DNA from: Mangifera indica
Lineage: Eukaryota; Streptophyta; Magnoliopsida; Sapindales; Anacardiaceae
Length of the DNA: 64,000 nt
Direction of reading: 5' to 3'
Assembly (NCBI RefSeq): GCF_011075055.1
Contig: NC_058141.1
Location: 14,331,639-14,395,638, forward strand
Part shown: piece by piece, positions 36,122 to 57,820 of the stretch
Layout: the number at the start of each line of letters is the position of its first letter
Position numbering within the stretch: position 1 is the first letter of the stretch
Position numbers and translations under genes: made by a program
The notes under the pieces: model-generated
The model's database searches: none
What the model was told of the DNA's origin: nothing
What the model saw: only the letters and a program-made list of their open reading frames with translations

Positions 36122-37262
36122 TACACAGTTGAACAGACGTTTGATGATAGATATGGAGAACTGTTTTTGTCGATTTGAGTGAATGAACTTATGGTTAGTT
36201 TTGTTTATTCAACTTTAGCTTGTAGCTTCTTTACTTGCATATCGAGTTTTAACTTTTCTCCTGCTACAAGGAAAATCAATATTCTCTTGGACTGACTTAA
36301 GCCTCAAGCCATACTCCAGTATTTTAAAGGGAAAAGAGTCATCTGTCTTCCAATTGAATCAATAGGTGGAAATTCTCACACACACATCAAGCTCCCTCAC
36401 TGACCAAGCTAGGTTCAAATATTAACTTCCACTTCATATCAGAGAAGTTGGATAGCTCATAGCTAAAACATATCCTTTTAACTAGACCCACTACCGCAAC
36501 AAGACGAGGCGCTGTCATTTTTAAAGAAGCATCAATCTCCATTAACAAGTAATAATGCAACCACAAATTCCCTTTGTATGTTAGCTCCACAATCAATGAA
36601 ATTATGCGCAAATGCATTCCTTGATGAAGTGGACTTTCTTACCAAGATACGAATATATATAATCCAAGCAGCCAAATAAGTAATGGCGAGAGGATTTGTG
36701 AATCAACAGCTCAATTAAGTTTTACACTTGAAACAACAATATTGAGGATACCAAAAGCATAAGTGATACTGAAAAGATGACACGGGAACAAATGCAAAAA
36801 CAATTCCTTTACATGAAGGAAAGTGCAGATCTCCAAAGTCAGCCAAAATAAATCATCTGGAAAATTTCTAAAGAAAACGAATGGCTAGAATTTATTGGTA
36901 AATATATATCCCATTATTGAAGAGCCTTTCACACCATTATTATTGCATAGTCTCAAAGGAAATATGCTCCTCTCCAGAAACCTATTGGATGCCAAAGCCC
37001 AAATCTTATTAGCAACTACATAAAAAATCCAAAAAACTAAAGCTGCAAAATTTTTGTGATCAGCAAGTATCAAACTTTTATTAACTATGATCATTGAAGT
37101 GATTATGAAATCTTCATCATCTGTAAAATCAACAAAAGCCATTCACTTACATGTCATTTTGTGGTAGAAAAGACATAAAAGTACCACATATCATTTCCAA
37201 GTTCCAACTGGATCGCTTTTTGACCCCAAAAAAAACATTTTTGAAATAAAAAGCTCTGAATA
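36122..37262. other. Spacer and 3' UTR downstream of NDUFA9
   Basis: Contains the NDUFA9 3' UTR next to 37262. The minus-strand frames at 36387-36617 and 36885-37142 have no family resemblance and are treated as noise. Confidence 0.5.
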
Positions 37263-40200
37263 TCATGGATAAGAATCAGGCGAAACTTTTTCACTGACTG
37301 TAGAACCGAATTGTGGACCGCCCTTTCGATATGAGATAAGATATTCAATTGGGTAACCCTTCAACTCATGTGGCACAATCCCCAGATCCTTGAAAGTTAA
37401 AGCTGCAAAGCCCACCCTAACAGTAAGAAAACTGATAGACTCTGACTTGGCAACAAGGGAACATACTTTGAAACAAGAAAAAACATAAAATGAAAGGGAA
37501 AAAAACCATATGCCAAAAATTAATGAACTAACCATTTTCTGACACAATTGTATCTGAAGAAAGGGCAATGATTTGGTCGAGATTGAAGATATCGGGATTT
37601 GGTAAAGGAAAAGGAGCTTTCTTAAGTAATATTTCTCGAGGCATTGCAATTGCCTGAAACCATACACACCTCCAAATGCATTAAATAAAACCTCAATAAA
37701 AAGTTACTGGGAACTATCTGAAAGAACGTCAGCAACAAATACAAGACAATAACACAAAATTGTGGCAGGAAAACACAATCCAAAAAGACAAAGTTGTCTA
37801 TTTACTGAATAATTCGAAGAAAAATGGGAAAGTAGCAGTCCACTGCATGTTACACAAAACATAAATTTGTGTTATAATAACCAATTAAGTACTACAGGTA
37901 TATCATTTGTCAAGTTCACCAACCTGATACTCTAAATTTATAGACTATATTATATTAGCTTGTCTTGATAACTTTGAGTGTGTTTTTCTCTCACTTAAAA
38001 AAAAAAAAAAATTCAATTGCTTAACCACTGTATCAAATATTTTTCTCACCCTCAAAGAAAAGGCAATTCCTCAAATCATTCAAATTCAAAAGTCACATAA
38101 TTACCTTTGCAACAGGGAAAGGAACTTTCACATAGCGAGGCCATTCACGGATCATGTCATACATGATTTCTGCCTGCATGGCAATGTGATTAATTAATAT
38201 CAACCAGGCTATACTGCAAGAAATTTAGAAAACAAGGAGAAAAATTACCAATTCATGTTGAGTCAAGATGTCTGGTCCACCCAGCTCATAGACTTTTCCC
38301 ATGCTGGTGCCATCATCTTTTAAGGCTGCAACAATTGCAGCAGCAACATCTAAAACATATACAGGTTGGATTCTGCAAATAAGGTAATTTTGTAACAATA
38401 TCAACAAACGGTTCAAACAAATAGTCTACATCAAGCCTGCAAAATGCTATAGAAGATATAAAAATTTAGCTTAAGTAAATTTGCTGTCACTAGAATAACA
38501 GTTGATGAGTCATCACATACCTGGTAGATCCATCCCCAAAAAGTGGAAGAAAGCTATATTTTTTAGCAAACTGTGCCCACCTATTCAATATCCTATCCTC
38601 TGTTCCAATCATTGCAGCAGGTCTCATAATTGTGGCCTACAGAAATAACATTCTATTTTAGATGCTGCATTTGAACGCAGTAAGGTAACATCTAAATTAT
38701 AGATATATGAGGTGATCCACCATTTAGGTTGTGTATCCATCAGTCAACACCTAAATTCAATGTATTAACACCTTGCATGGAAATTTTCCGACACAATTTC
38801 TATATCTTCTTTCTGGATTCTCTATGTTGCTCTAATTTTTAAGAAAATTAAATTGTGCCCCTTGGAAAATTTTAATGAAAACATATTCTCAAAGCGAAAA
38901 CTCATTTTGGCAACATTCAAAAAGTTTTCAACTGACATGTTAAAACAAAATCCAGAAACATTTACTACAAAATAATTACAATGACCTAAACTGTATCCAG
39001 TTAAGCCATGATCCATGTAAATATGCTATTACAGAACTTTCCAACCAGTGTTATATACTTTTGATACTTCTTAATTATTTTTTTAGTAATTGTTAACTAC
39101 TCTTTGACTTATACACCACATAGATCCCAGCAAGTTGTTGACATAATTAATCTAAAGCTAAGATTCTGCATCTGAGCATAATGGTTTTAACCCTACCCAA
39201 CTTTGAGACAGACTAGAAAGAAGAGAGATCTTACAAATATCAGCACAATAAGAAAACAATGTTTCAGACTGTCAACATGGGCTAAAAAATAATTAGTTGC
39301 TTTGCACTTGAGAGTGACTGCATTCTCCATATTGCTACTCAGCAGAACTCATGAGCAACCAGCAGTATAGGTTCAGCCTCTTAAAAAGAAAAGTTATAAT
39401 TTACCTCAGGTAATTCTCTCAAAACAGATTCCTCTGCGGCAGCTTTAGCACTAAGATATCTTGAGGGAGATGATACAGACGCCCCCAAGCAAGAAATTTG
39501 AATAAATCTCATGATACCACCATGTTCTTTTGCAATCTGGAGAATTTTGGCAGTATAGTGGAAGATCCATCAAATTATATATAATCAAAAGAAAGGGTTA
39601 GCAAACTCAAGTAATAAATTTGGCCAACAGCAGCAGATGACAATGGGCAAAAGATTTCTCATAATATGACACACAAACCATGTATCAGTTAAGATTAGAA
39701 TGAACTCAATGAAGGCTGCACACCGGATAATTTGGTCCATAAAGAAGATCACTGATTGACAGATCACAATTGCAGCCAAACACACTCATAATTTGCAACA
39801 AACACTCCAGAAATGAGCATCAAACTAATTCAATGTAGAAAGATATAATATAAATCAGCACATTACCATTATTTTCCCCAAAAGGCCAAATTATTAAATT
39901 AATATGACATTGCGTTAATAAATTAATAAATATAATATAATATAAAAATCACTTTTATATTATGTTAACTGGAGAAGGATTTAAAAAACCACACAATCAA
40001 TCAGTCATGATTGTCCATGAGAAGTCTAACGGAAATTAGTCTCCAATAAATACATGCATTTTTATTGTTCAATAATGGTTCTAGGTCAAACTCCTAAATT
40101 CAAGTGAAGTAGGAAATTATACTAAAGTTGGAACATAAATTATGCATACTAAGAATGAATGTTCAGGAGCTTACCATGGCAAATCGTTCTGCCAAAAAAT

Positions 40201-41250
40201 GGTTCACTTCCTCAAAGCTATAGTTTCTGGTCTCGTACTCTCTGCCTGCAGAGTAAGCAAAGTTACTAAGCATTAATTAATTCACTAACTCTAAGATTAA
40301 GAAGGATCATATAGGTAAGATATACAAATGAATGTTTACCTATAAGATTGATTACAACATTTGCCTTTGCCATTACAGCCTTGATAGTGTTTTCATCCCT
40401 TGGGTTGAATTTCATTGGTACTATCTGGGTAAGATAAGCATCAAATAAATCACATATCACACATTAGGTTGAACATTAAAAAAAATTCAAATGACTGACA
40501 TGACAAAGATACTATACTACTCCACCTGTCCCAAATCTCCCATCAACTTAAGATGACGAGGATCATCCTCAGAACCCCGAAAAGGAACCAACACTTGAGA
40601 TCCCATTTTGGCTAGAATAAAAAGTAGGAGAAAAAAAAAAAAAAACTTGACGGTTAAACCCAAAAAAAGCCAGCAAGAAATCAACACGATTGAATTTAAT
40701 TCATGCAAGCGAAAACATACATTATAGGAAATAAAAGCAATAGCCCGTTCACATATAACTCACCAAGTTGTTGCACAACATAGCGACCGAGGAATCCAGT
40801 AGCACCAAACACTGTAGCTACAATGCCACTGCAAAACATAAAATTTCGTAAGCCAAAAACAAAATTCTTCAACAAAACAATCACATTTTACTAAAAATTC
40901 CCAATACTGATTTGATAAATCTAGAAAGGAACGTGAAGATAAATTAGAAGAAGAATACCTAACAGAGGATCTTCCACCAGTGCCCTTGCGAATAAGGTGG
41001 CCCACGCCCTTGCCGGGGACCAAAGTGGATCCGTACCTAGGATGATCAACTCCATAATCTGTAAATCAAACAAAAAATGAAGTTGATTAAATTTAGAATA
41101 TAACCTAACCCTAAATCAAAAAAAAAAAAAAAAGGAAAAGGAAATCATGGTGTTACAGTAATCAGATGGAGGGTAAATGGACTGGAAAGATGAAATCGAA
41201 GGTGAGGGCTTTAGAGATTGTTGGCTTAATCGCTTAGCAACGGTCTGCAT
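37263..41250 (-). CDS. NDUFA9: NADH dehydrogenase (complex I) 39-kDa subunit, NDUFA9-like, mitochondrial
   Basis: Twelve exons, minus strand: 41250-41157, 41058-40959, 40828-40764, 40611-40526, 40424-40340, 40245-40175, 39536-39405, 38636-38521, 38372-38249, 38173-38105, 37653-37533, 37402-37263 (TGA); 400 residues, close to the Arabidopsis protein. A basic N-terminus (MQTVAKRLSQQSLKPS) is a mitochondrial presequence. The NAD(P)-binding Rossmann motif GATGFLG is at 73-79, built by exon 3. Other family blocks: VPFRGSEDDPRHLKLMGDLG, ANVVINLIG, MRFIQISCLGASVSSPSRYL, DGTSMGKVYELGGPDILT. It is an atypical short-chain dehydrogenase that binds NADPH structurally and stabilises complex I at the join of its arms, not a catalytic redox subunit. 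All exon phases close without a break. Confidence 0.96.
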
Positions 41251-41663
41251 TTTTCCTTCTCAGATGCCAGAGACGAACAGAAATGTACAATACAATGGCT
41301 GGAGCTGGAGATGGCGTGCGTACTAATGTAGATTTGGGTCGGGTTTCACTCGGACCCAATTTACCACCTTTTTTTTTTTAACACAAAATATATTTAGATG
41401 TTCTTTTTTTTATAAATAAAGGATTATGGATTTTCTGAAATTATAATATTTATTTCCTATTAGGTTTATAAAAAAAAAATGTTATAGAAACATTTTTGTT
41501 TAAAACGTTGTTTTCTTTTTTTTTTTAATTATAAATCTTTAACTCTGAAAATAATAAATAAAAAAAAATTATAGATATTACAAGTACCAAAAGTTAACTT
41601 AATTTTTTGATTGTCTCCCTTTACTTTTTAACATGCTTTCAAACTAATTAAAATTATCAATAG

Positions 41664-41703
<40 letters not shown>

Positions 41704-42532
41704 GATTTAAATATATCAATAATATATTATTATCTAATTAAATAATTTTAAAATAAAGATAAATAACACCTAATTATATTATAATATATTATTTAGACAT
41801 ATAAATTATATATCAAAAATATTATATAAAATATTGCTTTAAAATTATATGGACTCCATAATTGTTTGTATGGATATAAGGATGTAGCTATTTTTTGTAG
41901 AGCATAAAGAGTCATGTGAAGTTGATGCAGCTTTTGATTTGTGCCATATTTAAATCCTTTATTATTGAGCAGAATTTTACAGGGAATTGCCCATATATGA
42001 TAAAACTTGAACGGAAAGACAAGATGAAACCCTTGTCTCTCGCATGGCTGCGAAATGCTACTTCCAGTGTGTTTGCAGAAAGCTTTAAAGAAGAAATTAT
42101 TAACAAAAATGTATGTGCCTCGTGGGTTAAACTGGGATTTGGCACTAGAAATAGTGGAATTGACATTAACTAGTTCATCTCTACAAATTTCCTAACAACA
42201 TAGGAACACGACCCTTCTGCAATCTATGACCTACTTTATTCAAGATTCATCAACAGATATCACCTGCCAGTTCTTCTCCCATGCCATTATTATCAATCTC
42301 TACCCCCGGCGACTTATTTTTCTTCGTTGCATGAATTCCCCAGTTAGGCTTTTAAGGGGATGAATTAACTCATAATGAACTCAACAAGAACAGATGATTT
42401 TCCTCCGATGGCACCTTTGTCAGGTTTTGCTTTCCAGTGAGTCTAAAGCAAATAGCAGTAGCAGTTCATTCTAAGTACTCCTCGGGCTCTTGCTGCCACT
42501 GACTTGACTTTTTCTGGGGCAAGCCTTCAAAT
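41251..42532. other. Promoter of NDUFA9, AT-rich spacer and 3' UTR of ABCC5
   Basis: AT-rich, with a long TA microsatellite. Short frames at 41912-42173 on both strands overlap each other and show no family features. The right-hand part to 42532 is the likely 3' UTR of ABCC5. Confidence 0.5.
41667..41702. repeat. (TA)n microsatellite
   Basis: Uninterrupted TA dinucleotide run of about 17 units in the AT-rich spacer between NDUFA9 and ABCC5. Confidence 0.9.
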
Positions 42533-49864
<7,332 letters not shown>

Positions 49865-52800
49865 TATTGGATAAGCTGAGTTGTTGAAGAAAAAGATTTT
49901 CGAGATTGAAAAGAAAACTGAGTCGGTCTTTAGTTAAGCTGAACGAGAGATCGAATCGTCTACAAATGACGGGCATCTCACCATCTGTTCAATGAGAGAC
50001 AAAACAAAAATCAACAACAACATATAAGTTCTATTGACACATTGCATATAACAACAAAAATGAACAGATTTTTATCAACAGCACAATAAAACGAAGGCAA
50101 ACAAATCCAGCAGAAAAATAAAAAACAAATAAGGAAAAAGAGAATCATTCTTTTCGTATTGCACTTCTCTCTCACACTCTCCATAGCTTATGTCATCTGG
50201 AGAAAAACAGATGGGGACAAACAGAGAGAAGGCGAGAGCTCAATATCAACAAAAGAATAATCAAAGCAATTTCAGAAAATACAAAAAAACTGACCTGGGT
50301 TTGTTCTTGAAAATCGTTTTGATGCCGATTGTCGAAAAACGAGCAAACCCACACTATAAAATTGATAAAAACTATAGCTCTCTGTTTCTTCAATTCAACA
50401 TACAAATGAAAAATATATAACAGAGCAAAACCATAACCATAAGGCCCTTAATCTAGCTTTCTCATCTCCCAAACAACTATTATAACACGTAGGAATGAAT
50501 GAGAGAGAGAAAGTTCGAAAAAAGCTAAGAGTAAACGAAAACACACAACACTACTCTCTCTCTCTTCTACTCTTTTTATTGTAAATTTCTTTTTCTTTAT
50601 CTTTTTTTTTTTTTTTCTCTCTACTTCGTTGTATCACTTGCCGTGTCAGAGTACGAGACTAGAGCAAAACAATAGGCTTCTGTTGTGTTTTGATCTATGG
50701 CTAGGCTGGTCAGTTTGTTAAATACAGGAACATCTACCGCTCTTGCAAATGTTTTAGTTTCTATTTATTTTAAGAGATCTCCATTGTTTATATAGAGAGA
50801 TTTGAGACAATTCATGAGTTGTGAATCAAAAGAATGGAATATTATTTGGTTTTTTATAAGAATATTTCATCGATGAGATCATGATTGGGATCTCAGACTC
50901 TGTTTAATATTTTCTTTAGAGAGAATTTTTGTCTTTGAGTAAAAGTAAATAATTATGAACCCAAAACTTCAAAATTACTGTATAATAAAGTTTAATGGGT
51001 CTTTGTAATGGAGATGGGGTGTGATGCAATTGCCATGATGGGAAGCTTTTGAAGATGATAATAACTTTATACATAAGGTATGTGATGCAATTGCCATGAT
51101 GGGAAGCTTTTGAAGTTGATAATAAATTTATATCATAAGGTCATGATATGAAGGAGTGTTAGTGGAGAAGCCCTCAAGTATGCCATTGGATTTTCATATC
51201 CATTTGTGATGTTAAAAGGGAAAGGGGCCCCAGGGTGAAAAAAAGGCATGGGCAATCCAAGTCATTTAGCATTTGTTTTTATGTTGAACACCAGCTAGTA
51301 GCTACCCCCACTTTCTCTTTCCTTGTTTGTTGATGTAAAATTACGAAAACCATCCAATTATGTATATTTAAATTATATATTATTATATGATTACGTAATT
51401 TTAAATTAAAAATAATATAATATATAATTATGTATCAATATATTTTTAAATATTTAATTAAATATTTAAAATTGAATACATGTAAAGTTGGATTCAATAT
51501 CTCCTCATCGTACTCATAACATTATTTATACGAAGATTATGAGCTAAAACTTCGGTGGGTTTTTCAAAGAAAAAATGTTGGGATGAGGTGGGGACGATTG
51601 TTTCTCCATTTCTCTTACATGTACAATGTTGGGGCTTTTCTCAACCTTAATCATAGCAAGTGTTGGGTGGATGCATGGCAAGACTAACTTTGAGTACAAT
51701 GGGGGATTTTTTTTGCCAATCATGGGTTCATTTTTAGAGATATTATAACACAAGAACAAATCATTTGAGTTTGGTATTGGTTCATTTTCTTTGTAATGGC
51801 TATGATTTCTTGTTTTTTTCTTTATAAAATTGCAACTACATCTTAATTGATGATCAAATTGTTCAATTTGGCATGGATTGGTATAACTATGATTGTGTTG
51901 GAAAGCATTATTGATTGTGATTTTTAGGCCATTATCAAAACCAATAACCTTTTTGAATTTTGTTTCTTAATGGACGAAGAGATTGCTTGTGAAATTGGTA
52001 ATTAGAAAAAAAAAAAAAAAAACTATGGTCTTCTATCATAATAAAATTTGTTGCCATTAAATGATATATGTAATTTAGAATTGATATAAGATATATTATT
52101 ATAACGATAGTGATAATTAGTTAACCGATCATCTTAACTACTACAATAAAAACTAAATAAAACATAAAAAAATTTAACACAAAATGTTCGGATGTAATTT
52201 AGTACAATTGTTGGGAAGCATGCATCCAAATTTATGTTATTAATTGTCAATAACTTGATTTTGGAGGAGGAAGAGTTACATAAGAAAAGAAATGTATTTG
52301 AATGTTTCATTATGATTTTCAATATTTATTCTTATTGTAATTAAATTAAATTAAAATAATTATATTATTCCGATCTAATAGAAAATAATAGCTTTATGTT
52401 GTAGACATAGAAAATAAATCTAATAAATGTTGTTTTTTTTTTAGTTCCATGTAATAAGAAATTAATCTAATACTCTATATATTTTTTTATTGTGATTACT
52501 TTGTTTAATTTGTAAGGTATTAAAAGATTTTTATAATTTTTTATTATTAAAAAGCAGTTTAAATAACAAAATAAAATATTTTATAAATAAAAGAATATGG
52601 GTTTAAATTTTTTTAATTATATATGTAAAATAAAATTTTATTATTATTTTATTACATCAAACTAAAGTTAAAAATATAATTTTTATTTGTTTATAAAATT
52701 TTATCAAATATAATAATAATTTATATTTAATAATTATTTAAATAAATTATATTTAAAATAATATATTTTTTAATAAAAATAATAGAACCAAACGTAACCT

Positions 52801-52899
52801 TGGAAATTTAACGATGACTTATCATGAACAAGTCTTATTATTAATATTACCACGGAACTTGGATATCCAAAATCTGATAGATGTCAAACCTTGCCTTGT
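49865..52899. other. Leader and promoter of ABCC5, then gene-poor AT-rich spacer
   Basis: 49865-50700 is the ABCC5 leader region, with a candidate intron (donor after 50295, acceptor before 49959 on the minus strand) and CT/T-rich tracts (50550-50620). After that the DNA is AT-rich, especially 51350-51480 and 52320-52800, with a small tandem duplication at 51020-51141. No gene was found. Confidence 0.5.
51020..51141. repeat. 61-bp tandem duplication
   Basis: 51020-51080 and 51081-51141 share tgtgatgcaattgccatgat and gggaagcttttgaag, then diverge slightly. Noncoding. Confidence 0.9.
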
Positions 52900-55800
52900 T
52901 GGCTGGGACAACAAATCACATTCAGTCTAGCTAGGCTGCCGCTGGACAGACGTGTCCCACCATTTGGACTGTCCAAACTTGGACGTTAAGCCTCACGTTA
53001 CCAGCGCTACTAGAAACTTCGATCCTCCAATTCACCAATAATTCTGAAAGGTGTGATGTCAATGTTTTCAAATGTTTGAATATGAGTGTACTTTGTATTA
53101 TTATTTAATAACCACCGTGTTAATTTCTTCTATGGTAACTCTGAATCTAGTACCCTTTAGGGCTTCTGTTTTCCTGGATTGGCGGCTGCTTCACCATCCA
53201 AAGTCTACCAATATTTATACCCTAAAAGCTAGCAAACGAAATTTCTCTTATTTATTGGTAGCTTTTTGGACTTTAAATGAAAGAAGACTGGGTTGAGTGT
53301 TGATAGACCCAGATTTAGCCACGTGTTCAATCCACTTAAATTTTTGACAATTCACAATCTTATTCTCCTACGAAAACCTACAAGAATTATAACACGGAGA
53401 ATTGCCGACGAGGAGAGCTGACGTCCGATGCCCGTTTTGAAGGAATGATACGGCGTTAAGGTTAAGGGGCCACTTGCCTTTAATAGCCTCACCACCCTGC
53501 AAAAACGAACGTGTTTTGCATGCGAACTTTTTCATCCTTGTCATCATCCTACAGCCATGCATGCTAAAACACTATTCACCGAATACTTTCAATCGGCTAG
53601 TGAGAATTGTGGGTGCATACATATATAAAAGGCCAAAGGACTATTTTCTATCTAAACTATATTGAATTTTTATAGTTTTTTTTTTAATTTTAAAAATTTT
53701 ATTTATCTATTTATGATTGTTTAAATTTATTAATTTTAAGAGTAAAATAGTTATTTTATATTTAATATTAAAAATAAATTTAAATATAATTTCATTATTC
53801 CCTAAATTTAAAAAACTAATTTTTTTCTCCTAAACCAAATTTAAAAAAAACACATTACCCTCTTAGAGTTTAATTTCAAAATCTGTTCATTTTTTCTGAC
53901 ACCACTTTGTCATAAGAGCGGTCATTTTAGCGCATGTCTTCACCCTTCATTATTTGGTTTGTATGTATCTTATTGGATTTTTCAAGTAAACAATCTTATT
54001 GACCTAAATACCCTTAGTCTTTGTTGGACAAAAATTATTATATATTCTTTTCTTCCACTTAATTTATGAACTTGTCACGTCGGTTTTCTTCAATATTAAA
54101 GTATTAATATCCTGTTTAAGTAAAATAATAAAAATTAATTTTTCATTAATAAAATTTTTTTTTTCAAAAGTCATTTAAATTTGCTTTTTTTTTTAAATAT
54201 AGTTGAAAAAAAAAAAACAGCTGCGAAGACAGCCCATTGAGTTGAAAACTTGAAGCGTAACATGGAAACGGTTGCAGATGATAGATTCTCAGGCTACAGA
54301 AAAAAAAACAATAGCTTTAGACAACTAGCGTGACGTGTAATAGCAGTAGCTTTCTTTTCTCCCAAAGAAATCTGCGGAAATAAATAAAAATTGGGAAGGG
54401 CAAAAATGTCAATAAAAAACGAAACGAAACATATGAAGGGCCGAGAAAGCTACAGAAAGCTAAGAAAGAAACCCTGATTATCGAGTTCTGTGAGATCTGC
54501 AAAAATAAAACTCCGAGAGAGAAAGAGAGAGGGGGCTTGTGAGCAAGAGAGAGAGGGAAGTGAAAAATTCCCAGACGAATTTGTCGTTTGAAAAGATGAT
54601 TTCTCTTCTCAGACAATATCTCTTAGTATTGGATAGATTAAAATAAAGTTGAAATGAGCCGTAAAAAAAAAAAACTTTCAAAAAGGAGAAACGACTGATG
54701 ATGAGATCAGAAAAAGTAAAAAGATTTTGAAATAAACCCGAGAAAAAAAATATAATATTTGAGAGAGAGAATATAATCTTTTTTAATTTGATTTAGAGGA
54801 TAAAATATTAATATTTAAATTTTAAAAAATAAGATTAAATTTTTAAAAATTAAATTTTTATTAAATTTAATTAATTATAAATAAATAAATAATATTTTTA
54901 AAATTAATTAAAAAAACTTTGAAAAATCAACCTACATTAGGTGAAAATAAATCCTTTGGCCTGTATAAAAATCAAATCAATAAACAGAATTAGGTTGTTG
55001 AATATATATGGAATTGTGGAAATTTTGGCCTTTAATGTCCAGTTATATATCAAATCAATAGAGAGAAAGTTCGGAAAATGGTGTTAAAAAGGGGCCCCGG
55101 AGAGTGATTCTCGCTGGGTAGTCAAGGACTTATTTGTCCCCGAACGTACAATTGTGTTAAATCCAAGGTGGGTAAATATCAGGCAACAACACCACATGAA
55201 GAAGCAGATATTGCTGTACGAATACCATGAAAATGAAAATGACAAGGCTGACTGCCACTGCCAGACAGCTGATAATTAAACTACAGCTCTCCACTTCACC
55301 ATTTGTGGAGGAGCTTTTTCTTATTTTGTTGTGGTTAGGCTTTGAAAATAATGTATTATCGGTGATGCCAACATTCAAATTCTAACTAACTCATGGCAAC
55401 ATGATCACTGTTAAAAGAGAATTAGATTCTCGTAAAATTTTAATTGTGCATTTCAAAGCCATGTTTCCCAGTTACAAATTGAAACGTCAAAAGGGCTTGC
55501 TATTTGAGCCACCATATTCCCATGTTCTAGATGAAGAATTTGAATCCAATTCTCCCCTTTTTCTAAAATATTCCCCACATATGTCACTGATCATTTTGAT
55601 TAAGTGGACAAATATTAACCATCTCCTTTTGATGGATCACCTTCTCTTTCCATTTTTTTTCTTTTTGTTTGTGATCAATCATTCATGGACAAACAATTCC
55701 ACAGGTGGGCTCGGAACTTTTACTTGTTTCTTGACGTAAAACAGCATAAAAAGGGAACTTTCATGCCTAAAAAGAATAAGTTTCAATCACAAATCTTATG

Positions 55801-56394
55801 ATACAATCAGAATTTCTTAGTGGACTCAAAAAACTTCTGCAATACAAATGCTTGCAAAATTATAACAGGTTTTTGGCATATGCTTCTATATATATAACAT
55901 CCAATGGTAACCTCATTTGGGTCATTGTCGAAAGAGGGAAACCTTTTCTTACACTCTACAAAAGTATAAGTGGATATGGGTATGCCATTAAGAAAGCTCA
56001 AGCTTATGAATATGCCAAAAATAATCCTGATTGCTCGCATAACTTGTATTTTTAGTGGCAAGTATAAGATCGAGTATTATTTGAATAAGAATCAATATTT
56101 CCAGTGGCAAGTACAAGATTGGATAGATTTGAATAAGAATCAAAGTTTATTATGAAATGGGGCAACGGAGAGTCCCATGTTCGAGGAGAATAATGAGGAT
56201 GGATGATTTCAGCAATCTTTCCTGGGCCACTACCATTGCATATCGGCATATATCACCACTTTTTCGTACATTTATTCGTGCGTCGTTTCAATTATAAGTT
56301 CGGAATTGCAGAAAAATTGGGCAATAATACAAAATCAAAGTGTTATCACTTGAATATTACATCCAAAATATGACTTTTGTTGAGAAATATATTG
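52900..56394. other. Gene-poor AT-rich spacer
   Basis: I see no supportable gene. Frames at 53072, 53474, 54317, 55401 and 55798 are short, biased and unlike known families. AT-only blocks lie at 53660-53860 and 54780-54910; GA-rich text lies at 54510-54560. Probably decayed transposon DNA. Confidence 0.45.
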
Positions 56395-56556
56395 TCTATC
56401 AAATTAAGTGCACCCAGTTTTAAAAACATAATTAAATACTTATAAATATCATCACGTGAATGAGTGATTTTAAATTAAAGATAAAATAATATCTGATAAT
56501 ACATTATTTGAATACCCAATTGGGTACTTAAATTTGAATACATATAAAATTGCTTA
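56395..56556. mobile_element. Possible degenerate MITE, relative of the 8846 and 58765 elements
   Basis: Has the same layout: a gcacccagttttaaa-like left part, a mid part with atcatcacgtgaatgagtga, and a right part with gaatacccaattgggtactt followed by gaatacatataaaattgc. The inverted ends are poor. Confidence 0.35.
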
Positions 56557-57299
56557 TATAATATATAAGATTATTCTCTTGATCTCTTAAATAATAGATG
56601 CCGTGCCGAATTTGGTATACATATTTGAGGATAAGATGTAATATTCTTCCTTTTAGTTGCACTTTTGCATTACAACTTCCAAATTGAGAGAATGGATCAA
56701 TGGAATAAACCCAGTAACAAGAATGATTGTGGCTCCCATCCAATTTAGCCTAGCCTGTTTAACTTGTCAGGTGAAGCCATTTTACATCAAAATCCAGACC
56801 CAACAGATCTATACCTTCCTGGGTTCAAAGGTCCAAATTAGTTCGACCTAACATAATGAGCATGGGTTCATTTTGTACGGCCTACTCTACTTAAGCCCAC
56901 AAAGTTTACTTACTGCCGTCTAGATCAACCGGTCTGTCGGTAATGTATCCATACCCCTCACCTAGATACAGTGGCAGTAATGGGCCACATCCAACACAGT
57001 CTATCATGTTCACGGGTCATGCCATATCAGGGCTTGTCGAATAACCGGTTTTTGTTAGTGGGTCAGACCAGTCAATCAGCCTAATTCTATAACCCAAACT
57101 CAGCCCATAAATCTGGTACAGCCCATTGTTTTGTAGGTTATGTTGTGCATCGATTCGACCCAATAATATGTCTACACTTATCTATCTGAGCCCAAAACAA
57201 AAATCCATTTTTCTTTATCCATTCAAAGATATTTAGGTAACAGCATAAATCAAGAGAATCAAATTCTAAGAAATCACCATTGTGGAGCAACAGGAACAA
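56557..57299. other. Spacer of repeat-like appearance
   Basis: Contains many GGGTC, GCCCA and ACCCA words (for example around 56860-57180), a texture I associate with old retrotransposon remnants. No frame, terminal repeat or primer site could be defined. Confidence 0.3.
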
Positions 57300-57303
57300 T
57301 TAA

Positions 57304-57783
57304 GGTGCGTTTGGTTGGAAGATTTTATAATTACCTTGATAATCTATCTTTTATTCTTTTATTTGATTTGTCAGTAATAAAAAATTACAGTAATCTTCTA
57401 TTACCAATGCTGACGTGATAGGTAATATATGTGATAATCTGATTACCACCTTCACCTTAGGTATTTAAAGATTACTGAGGTAATCTTGAGTTTATTATAA
57501 TTATATTATTATTTATTAATTTTTTGAGATAAAAATAAATTTATTTTTAATTAATACGACAAATAATATAAAAAATATTTAAAAATAATTATATTCAAGG
57601 ACATTTAAGTAAAATAATTTACTAGTAATTTTTTATTACCTTTAACCAAACACAATAATTATTTATATCTATCAAATTTTATCAAACATAGTAATCATTT
57701 ATACCCAGTAATCTTCTAAGTAATCTATCTTCAAGGTAATCTTTCTATTTTAGTAATTAAGCATTACCCAAACCAAACGTCCC
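57304..57783. mobile_element. 480-bp MITE with PIF/Harbinger-like ends
   Basis: Left end GGTGCGTTTGGTT and right end AACCAAACGTCCC form an imperfect inverted repeat (11 of 13 positions). TTAA flanks both ends (57300-57303 and 57784-57787), compatible with the TAA/TTA-type duplication of Tourist/PIF-Harbinger elements. Inside are many ggtaat and attacc words in inverted arrangement and no coding frame. It lies about 40 bp beyond the stop codon of the decarboxylase-like gene, so it may overlap its 3' UTR. Confidence 0.8.
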
Positions 57784-57820
57784 TTAATGGATTAAAACTA
57801 AACAATAAACACTAATTATT

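Noticed and set aside
55401..55739. 112-codon plus-strand frame
   Set aside because: AT-rich DNA with Phe/Leu/Ile runs and no recognisable domain in a gene-poor region.
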